Assembly: GCF_034702125.1 (NCBI RefSeq)
Contig: NC_085875.1
Coordinates: 52,757,176 to 52,821,175 of the forward strand
DNA from: Engraulis encrasicolus
Lineage: Eukaryota > Chordata > Actinopteri > Clupeiformes > Engraulidae
DNA length: 64,000 bases
Direction of reading: 5' to 3'
Each line of letters opens with the position of its first letter. The first letter of the stretch is position 1. Below are positions 54,132 through 64,000 of the stretch, one piece after another. The notes below the pieces were generated by a model. That model was not told where the DNA came from. It did not search any database and was given only the letters and a program-made list of their open reading frames with translations. The translations under genes and the position numbers were made by a program.

Positions 54132-54310
54132 CCGTAGGCTATCCTGAGGATATCCGTTCCTGACTTGAATAGGGTAGTGCAGAAATAATTAACAGTCATC
54201 ACTCATAAGTTAGGAGCGGAATTGAGACGGTGAATGCAGGACAGAATAATAAAAACAAAACACCGTCGACTGGCGGTCTTGTTTAGGGATCACGCTTGTG
54301 TTATTATCAA
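54132..54310 (-). repeat. Palindrome segment A'' (right part)
   Basis: Continues A'' after the hAT insertion (GCTATCCTGAGGATATCCGT, CACCGTCGACTGGCGGTCTT); matches about 59070-59241 reversed. Confidence 0.85.
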
Positions 54311-55440
54311 ATGCCCAATGTTACGTGCAACGCGCAATTGGCTGACTCTTTCCACTTGTAGCCTAAAACTGAGGGAGGGATCAACGTACAATGAGCTACA
54401 CTGAAGCAGATTACTCTGCTTCGCAAAAAAACAGTGCACCAATAATACCCCCTTCAACCTACTATTTACCAGATATATAGACTAGTAATAATATTAAGTT
54501 GTGCTACCTTGTTTTTTGTGGTAACGACAGTGTAGATCATAATAGCCTGCAATAGGGGAAGCGGCATGCGCCAGTTTTAAAGACAGAATGTCGTCGCCAA
54601 ATGTAAAATCACCTCTCTCATGCTGACATGACAGGGCACTACTTCATTAGGCTACAATGTTGTTCATGTCTGTTTGACTCACACTATACGAGTGGTTCAA
54701 TTTGTGTTTTTGTGCTCATCGCACAAATGAGACAGACAGGCTTGCTTGATAGGGCTACACAAAGCAAGCGACATCGGTCCACTCAAAATGGTCCGAACTC
54801 CGCCGCTTGATTTCATGTCTCCTCAGTCTCTCCATAACGGTTTATTAGCCTACTCTGCTTTGCTATTTTCCTTATTCTTAGCCCTGGCATTAGAGATGAA
54901 GCAACTGTGATCAGTGAGGTTGTGGAAACGGTTGAATAGGCCTATGGTCCTAAATTGGAAGTGGCCGATGCCAGTTTTGAAGACAGAATGTCGCCGCCAA
55001 ATTTAAAATTTGATCTCTCTCATGCTGGCGTTACGGGACACACTTAATTACAATGGTGTTCCTGTCTGATTGACTCGGTTTTAATTGTCTTTACCGTTTC
55101 AAATTGTAGTAGGTATGCAAACTCTGTATCCTGAGGATACCCGTTCCTGGCTTGAATGGTGCCGAAATAAGCTCACACTTGTGCTATTATCAAATGTCCT
55201 ATCAAATGCCCAATGCTAAATAAAACATGCAATTTGCTGACTGTATTTCTACTACTACTAAAACTGGGGGACGGACAAGCACGGAAGCACAAACAGACGC
55301 ACAATCACAGGCAGACGCTGCTCTGCAAAAGCGGTGCTATACTGCCCCCCGCATTCCGAATGGCCACAGGGTGTAATGATCACGGTACGCTGCCACGGCA
55401 CGGCACGGTAATGAGCAGATTGAAGTTACACCATCTGTAG
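54311..55440 (-). repeat. Repeat B, copy 2 (left arm)
   Basis: Reverse complement of 57886-59065 and of 22165-23355. It stops at the common B start (TACAGATGGTGTAAC reversed) next to unrelated spacer sequence. Confidence 0.85.
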
Positions 55441-55643
55441 GCTATCGTAGGCAATAGCTGATCTCGCGGTGATCCGCGAACATTGTATAAAGAAAACAAA
55501 ATACCCACACAAAATGTAGGTGAAAAAAATGCGTTGTAATGTGCAAGTTACTTGCATTGTAACGAGGACATATTACCGATTTTTCCCCCTGTAATCAGTT
55601 ACATTACTGCGTTACTCAAAAAGGTAATGCATTACAGTAATTA
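55441..55643. other. Palindrome spacer, left side
   Basis: No gene. GTTACTCAAAAAGGTAATGC resembles the TAATGCATTAC-rich hAT-like repeat whose right terminus is at 57062-57089, so this may be its inner sequence. Confidence 0.4.
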
Positions 55644-57054
55644 CAAACCCCAACTCCGGTGAAGTTGGGACGTTTGGTAAACAGTGAATAAAATCAAAAT
55701 GCTATCCTTTTCAAAACATTCAATCTATTCATTAGATGGAGAATAGTGAAAAGACAACATATTAAGTGTTAAAACCGAGAAAAAATATTGTTTTGGGGGA
55801 TATATGTACTCATTTCTAATTTGATAAATCCAACACGTCTCAAAAGAGTTGGGACGGGGACAATAAATGGCAGCAAATGTCGAGGAAGACTAAAAACAAA
55901 ACAAAAGACAACACTTAACAGTTAAATACATTAACCGATGAGATGATTTTATATAAAAAACAGTGTTAATTCCTATCTTGGACATGATTTCACCAGCTTA
56001 AATGGTGGGTGTATTCCTTGTAATGTTTTGCATTGTTTTCCTTTCTGTAGTGCTTACAGTGTGACAGGTCTTGACCAAAAGCCCACCATTTTATCACCTG
56101 CTGGTCCTTATGATGGAGCCAAACTGTTAAAACATAGTAGAGAATGCAATTGGACCTTACTATGTGGCAGTAATCGAAGATCTCCCTTCAAAATATAATG
56201 CATGAGTGGCTTTTCATGCTGTTTAAAACCCATTTATACCATTCAGCACTGTATTTATGAGTGAGATGAGTGAGAGATGAGTGAGAACATCTTAACCAAT
56301 GCACTACTGCACCCGCATGCCATCATGGAGGCTGACTTTTGAAGTTAGCACTAACACAAGTTGGATGGTCCATTTTCACTATAGCACAGGATGTGCAATG
56401 CTCTATTATTGTCAAAAAGAATGGACTTCTACAACTTCTGCTGACTTCTGTAAGCAAAGGACAGTTTCCCATGTCTTCTGGGTTTATTTCAAGTGAGCTC
56501 AGGTGCTTAGGAGAATGTTACACCCCTGTATCATTTGCACGCATTAAGTATTCTTAATATGGTCAATTTTCAATAGCTCTAGCACTCCAGGAATTAGAGT
56601 GAGACTACAGCCAATATATATTTCATGATGTCATGAACCTGTACAATGATTTTAGTAACAAAAATATGTCTTATATACACTCAATCATGGTAAATCAAAG
56701 GGAATTCAAAAATGTATGTAATAACTATGGTAATTATTCCCTTTGCATCTTTAATTCTGAGTGACTCAGCCTCTCTTTGATGATCTTATACCTGGACACC
56801 TATATTGTCCGTCAGTACAATTCATTTTGAAATGTTCTTCTTTGTTGTTTTATCTTATTTGGATGTTTACTAAATTTCACTGATCCCCGTCCCAACTTAT
56901 TTGAGACCTGTTGGATTTATCGGTTTTAACACTTAATATGTTGTCTTTTCACTATTCTCCATCTAATGAATAGATTGAATGTTTTGAAAATGATAGCATT
57001 TTGATTTTATTCACTGTTTACCAAATGTCCCAACTTCACCGGAGTTGGGGTTTG
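55644..57054. mobile_element. TA-flanked element with arms of about 170-220 bp (Tc1/mariner-like)
   Basis: The left end CAAACCCCAACTCCGGTGAA and the right end reversed are identical for the first 29 bp. They continue to match for about 170 bp, apart from an indel of about 42 bp (GGAATTTG-containing region) in the outer arms. TA flanks at 55642-55643 and 57055-57056. The core (55,870-56,880) encodes no recognisable transposase; frames at 56299-56557 lack motifs. It lies at the axis of the large palindrome. Confidence 0.75.
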
Positions 57055-57059
57055 TAGTT

Positions 57060-57089
57060 ACTTTTGTAACGAGTTACTCCCAACACTGT
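57060..57089 (-). mobile_element. hAT-like right terminus GAGTTACTCCCAACACTG
   Basis: Followed by TTTGATAATAAC, the same octamer that precedes the left-type terminus at 23356. With 55441-55643 it probably forms one element into which the TA element inserted. Confidence 0.5.
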
Positions 57090-57885
57090 TTGATAATAAC
57101 ACAAGCGTGATCCCTAAACAAGACCGCCAGTCGACGGTGTTTTGCTTTTATTATGTTGTCCTGCATTCACCGTCTCAATCCCGCCCCTAACTTAGCCTAT
57201 AAGTGATGACTGTTAATTATTTCTGCACTAGCCTATTCAAGTCAGGAACGGATATCCTTAGGATACGGACTAATAGGTTGAAGACAGGTTTTTTTTATTG
57301 GTGCTTGTTAACATTTCATCCTTTCAATGCGCTGTTGTGTGCGGTCGACGGGATTCCGGTTAACTGGGGATGTGATGGACTGCACACGTGACAAGACATC
57401 TATTACACCAGGTTTGGCTAATCATCTGTGATTAGGACTGCAAATTCAGTTGCTTCGGTGGATATTCGAACCAACAATATGACTGGGGAACTATGACTCC
57501 TTCTTCGGAGGCTGGATAACCTGTCACGCCACGACATGTCACAAAAGGCTGTGCAGTGAGTCCTGTGCACTGCACTGCACTGCTGTAACCCACCCCTCCC
57601 CCACAGACAAACATTCATGTTCTGAAAAGTTCAACACGTTCTGAAAATTTTAGCCGCTTTGCAATAAGTTTTCGAGCAGACACTTGTCCACGATGACGCA
57701 ATATCGAAAGAGAAAAGCAGAGACTGTTCACAAATAACTGAATAAAGATTTAATTTAAAAAAAACACAGCATTTGTATGAAAATGTGCTGGGTGACCACA
57801 CTGCCTATCCAGATGCACGTAGGCCTATAGCAACAATGAGAAAGAGAGGGAGAGACGGAGAGAGAGAGCGATTAGCGGCGTACAG
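57090..57885 (+). repeat. Segment A, direct copy in the spacer
   Basis: About 790 bp, same orientation as A' (59066-59850) and reverse of A''. Ends at GCGATTAGCG where repeat B copy 3 starts. It has no MITE, LINE or hAT insertion, so it gives independent empty sites. Confidence 0.85.
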
Positions 57886-59065
57886 ATGGTGTAACTTCAA
57901 TCTGCTCATTACCGTGCCGTGCCGTGGCAGCGTACCGTGATCATTACACCCTGTGGCCATTCGGAATGCGGGGGGCAGTATAGCACCGCTTTTGCCAGAG
58001 CCGTATATAGAGCAGCGTCTGCCTGTGCTTCCGTGCTTGTCCGTCCCCCAGTTTTAGTAGTAGTAGAAATACAGTCAGCAAATTGCATGTTTTATTTAGC
58101 ATTGGGCATTTGATAGAGCATTTGATAATAACACAAGTGTGAGCCCTAAACAAGACCACCATGTGAATTTAAACTCGACTTTTTTCTGTCTTGCATTCAC
58201 CGTCTCCCAATCCGTCCCTAACTTATTTCGGCACTATTCAAGCCAGGAACGGGTATCCTCAGGATACAGAGTTTGCATACCTACTACAATTTGAACCGGT
58301 AAAGACAATTAAAACCGAGTCAATCAGACAGGAACACCAATGTAATTAAGTGTGCCCCGTAACGCCAGCATGAGAGAGATCGAATTTTAAATTTGGCGGC
58401 GACATTCTGTCTTCAAAACTGGGACCATAGGCCTATTCAACCGTTTCCACAACCTCACTGATCGCAGTTGCTTCATCTCTAATGCCAGGGCTAAGAATAA
58501 CGAAAATAGCCAAACAGAGTAGGCTAATAAACCGTTATGGAGAGACTGAGGAGACATGAAATCAAGCGGCGGAGTTCGGACCATTTCGAGTGGACCGATG
58601 TCGCTTGCTTTGTGTAGCCCTATCAAGCAAGCCTGTCTGTCTCATTTGTGCGATGAGCACAAAAACACAAATTGAACCACTCGTATAGTGTGAGTCAAAC
58701 AGACATGAACAACATTGTAGCCTAATGAAGTAGTGCCCCGTCATGTCAGCATGAGAGAGGTGATTTTACATTTGGTGACGACATTCTGTCTTTAAAACTG
58801 GCGCATGCCGCTTCCCCTATTGCAGGCTATTATGATCTACACTGTCGTTACCACAAAAAACAAGGTATCACAACCTAATACTATTACTAGTCTATATATC
58901 TGGTAAATAGTAGGTTGAAAACGGGGGTATTAGGCCTATTGGTGCACTGTTTTTTTGCGACGCAGAGTAATCTGCTTCAGTGTAGCTCATTGTACGTTGA
59001 TCCCTCCCTCAGTTTTAGGCTACAAGTGGAAAGAGTCAGCCAATTGCGCGTTGCACGTAACATTG
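57886..59065 (+). repeat. Repeat B, copy 3 (right arm)
   Basis: Plus-orientation copy of 22165-23355. Small copy-specific differences include GCCAGAGCCGTATATAGAGC near 57996. Confidence 0.88.
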
Positions 59066-59845
59066 GGCATTTGATAATAACACAAGCGTGATCCCTAAAC
59101 AAGACCGCCAGTCGACGGTGTTTTGTTTTTATTATTCTGTCCTGCATTCACCGTCTCAATTCCGCTCCTAACTTATAAGTGATGACTGTTAATTATTTCT
59201 GCACTAGCCTATTCAAGTCAGGAACGGATATCCTCAGGATAGCCTACGGACTAATAGGTTGAAGACGTTTTTTTTTGTATTGGTGCTTTTGAACATTTCA
59301 TCCTTTCAATGCACTGTTGTGCGCGATCGACGGGATTCCGGTTAACTGGGGATGTGATTGACTGCACACGTGACAAGACATCTGTTACACCAGGTGTGGC
59401 TAATCATATGTGATTAGGACTGCAAATTCAGTTGCTTCGGTGGAGATGCGAACCAAAAATAGGCCTACGACTGGGGAACTATGATTCCTTCGGAGGCTGG
59501 ATAACCTGTCGCGCCAAGACATGTCACAAAAGGCTGTGCAGTCCCGTGCACTGCACTGCTGTAACCCACCCCCCTCCCCCACAGACAAAAAGTTCAATAC
59601 CTTCTGAAAATTTTAGCCGCTTTGCATTAAGTTTTCGAGCAGACCCTTGTCCACGGTGACGCAACATCGAAAGAGAAAAGCAGAGACTGTTCACAAATAA
59701 CTGAATAAAGATTTCATTAAAAAAAACACAGCATTTGTATGAAAATGTGCTGGGTGACCACACTGCCTAGGCCTATCCAGATGCACGTATAGCAACAATG
59801 AGAAAGAGAGGGAGAGACGGAGAGAGAGAGAGCGATTAGCGCGTA

Positions 59846-59850
<5 letters not shown>
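59066..59850 (+). repeat. Palindrome segment A' (right arm)
   Basis: Right-arm partner of A''. Carries the empty sites for the 122-bp MITE (about 59488) and the 2.1-kb hAT (59242-59249). Confidence 0.88.
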
Positions 59851-60611
<761 letters not shown>

Positions 60612-62312
60612 ATTGACACCTGTCCACCTAGCCCCCACCTTTGCACTTCTCATCTGGCTGTCACGCATCAACTGGAGGAGAGCGCGCAGTTCAAGGCAAG
60701 TGGCATGACTGCAATCGTCAACAGGCCTACTGTAGTCTAAACAACTGTTCAATGTTCAGCGGTGTCCGTAGTCAAATTATCACAGCGGTGGTAGATGGTT
60801 TTTATGAAGACCTGGAGGTCTGATATATCCTACTTTGCAGCAGACAAAAACCAACAGACAAAATTGCTGAGTAGTGCCTACGAATGATTCTCCTGCCAGG
60901 ATAGCGTTGGACTAACCAGAATAACCAATTTGTATCTTGAATGTTGAGAGGAGGCATTTTGAAAAGTCGAAGACTTATTCACGAGGATATCATAGCTACC
61001 TTTCCTTGTCAATGTCCCATGCATTACAAAATATTCAAAAACCTCATCTGCGATAGGCTAAACACGATTTATCTAACACGCTTGAGGATAATATTGCCAC
61101 CTTTCCCCTCTCCTGCGGTAGCCAGTTGCCTTCTCAGAAGAAGCAATCTTAATCGGAAAGAGTGCGCACTGTTCAAGACCCGCGGCAAGACTGCAATGGT
61201 CATCATGGTCCGTGTTGTCAGCATTCAGCCAAAACGGTGATAGGCCCTTTTTATATATATCAAAATATACCTTATTCCCAGCAGCCAAAATCAGTCAGAC
61301 AATAAGTCCTTAACGAGTACGTGCAGGCTAGCGAATGATCCTTCTACCAGGGTAAAGTTTGCAATTGGAGAGGGGTGATTGAAGGGGTAAATTAAGTCCG
61401 AAATCAAAATGATCAAAATACAGTCGATTTATTTACAATACCCTACATGACAGANAGGAAATATGTAGGAGGTCAACAGAAAATAACCATAAACTGAGGA
61501 CTATAGGCAACGTCAAAGTAAAATACAAACACGAAATCAAACAAAGCTTTTTTTTTAATGCGGCAACACTGGTTAACAGCAGGTTTTACGCACACATTTC
61601 GAAGCGGTTAATCACAGATGCTGCTCTCTTCCTTGCTCTCCCTTGCACCCCAACGTACACTGGGTTTAATACTCCCTGCAATACTGGCCAGCTATTATTC
61701 AATCATCATTTCATTTGTCCATGCAAAGACCTTTACGCTGCGGTTAACTAAAAGTAGCCTCGGCCGAATTAAGGTAGGCTACAGCCTAACACAAAACGGT
61801 TTCCATCTGCACACAGATGCCACATATTAATAGGCTACCATACACAAAAAATGTAAAGCTAGCAAATGAAAATGAAAAGCATTTAAATTAACATCCCACT
61901 AAACAATCTCTTCCCCAAAGTCAAAGTTGAAACGGTGTGCGCTTCCGCCTCGCAGATTGACTGATTAAAGTGTGTTGATCAGTGCAGTGCGTGCAGGGTG
62001 TGTGCGAGTGCGTGCTCCGCTATGCACATTGAAGAAAGTTAACTTCAACATGTCAACAATGTCCCATGTGTCCATATGTAGTGCACAAAACATTAAAAAC
62101 ATTGTGAGAGAACATGTTTGCCAGTTTAGTGCGAAGGGAGGAGAATCCGAGTGCAGAGAGGCTGCATGTTGACATTACATTTCATTTCGTTGGATGCTTG
62201 TCTCAAATGTCATTTTCTCTCATCACATGCCTTGGCTACTCGTTTTAAATGTGGATTTTACCCACATTAACCCGTATTACAGCGTTAAACCACATGCTAC
62301 CCTGAAACACCG
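60612..62312 (+). repeat. Palindrome segment D (right arm)
   Basis: Partner of 45930-47637. No coding region supported. It contains the window's single ambiguous base (N at 61455); the left arm reads GAACG (reverse complement CGTTC) at the matching place near 46,780. Confidence 0.88.
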
Positions 62313-63690
<1,378 letters not shown>

Positions 63691-64000
63691 TGATGGCACG
63701 CTTGATGTATTTTTTCCCCACCCCTGCACGCACGCGGACACACAGGGTCGGGACATTCACCACCACAATACTATGAGCAAATGACTGAGTGCGGCTAAAT
63801 ATGCCTGTTGCATAGCGTAGCCTAATTATTCACACATCACGTCAAGTCACAAATTAGTAGTCTCTTGCAGTTGACCTATGCCAAATTAACGTCCTCCCTG
63901 TAAGGCTGCACTAATTCAAACAGGTAGAGAAGTCGGCTTATAGCCAAAGTCTATAAAATGTAGCCTATTTTTTTTTTTTTAAATTATCTAAGCTATATTT
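63691..64000. other. Unassigned sequence at window end
   Basis: No gene or repeat unit recognised. Confidence 0.3.

Overview
The window is vertebrate genomic DNA, almost certainly from a teleost fish. I cannot name the species. The evidence is the mix of fish-type repeats: L2/Rex-like LINEs, TTAA-flanked piggyBac- and Kolobok-like elements, hAT elements, long-inverted-repeat TA elements, BEL/Pao and chromodomain Gypsy retrotransposons, long (CA)n tracts and tRNA-headed repeats. No conserved single-copy host gene, rRNA, functional tRNA or CRISPR array was recognised. Nearly all long open frames belong to transposable elements.

Layout. 1-10.6 kb: nested non-autonomous DNA transposons (piggyBac-like 2421-4092, Kolobok-like 4673-6353, a CCATGG-rich element 8381-10231 holding two more), a minisatellite split by a LINE fragment, and microsatellites. 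10.6-16.8 kb: a unit bounded by 278-bp inverted repeats. It holds a TATA-less promoter-like patch, a candidate spliced (pseudo)gene with a tandem array of 144-nt exons, and a Gypsy integrase fragment. 16.7-19.2 kb: an L2-like LINE on the minus strand, cut by a 295-bp MITE. 19.2-25 kb: hAT and TTAA MITEs, a Gypsy integrase fragment and a 1.2-kb repeat (called B here) that recurs at 54-59 kb.

24,970-45,916: one BEL/Pao element with a perfect 5-bp target duplication (CGGGG) and 609-bp LTRs. Four unrelated insertions have expanded it to 20.9 kb: a 1.5-kb element in the 5' LTR, a complete 6-kb chromodomain Gypsy element (minus strand), a 2.5-kb hAT element with a decayed transposase, and a 2.6-kb TTAA piggyBac-type element. 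The gag-pol reading frame stays in register across all three internal insertions. One TGA between gag and pol is the only stop.

45.9-62.3 kb: a large imperfect palindrome with arms D'-C'-A''-B'' and B-A'-C-D. The axis lies in a 2.4-kb spacer with a TA-flanked element that has arms of about 170-220 bp. Each arm carries about 4.3 kb of shared sequence. The left arm also carries private insertions (a 2.65-kb element with four tRNA-like modules, a LINE tail, a 122-bp MITE and a 2.1-kb hAT) for which the right arm provides the empty sites. A further direct copy of segment C, with its own MITE, follows at 62.6-63.7 kb.

Boundaries come from reading target duplications and terminal repeats by eye. 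Family names rest on motifs and duplication length, not on database matches.
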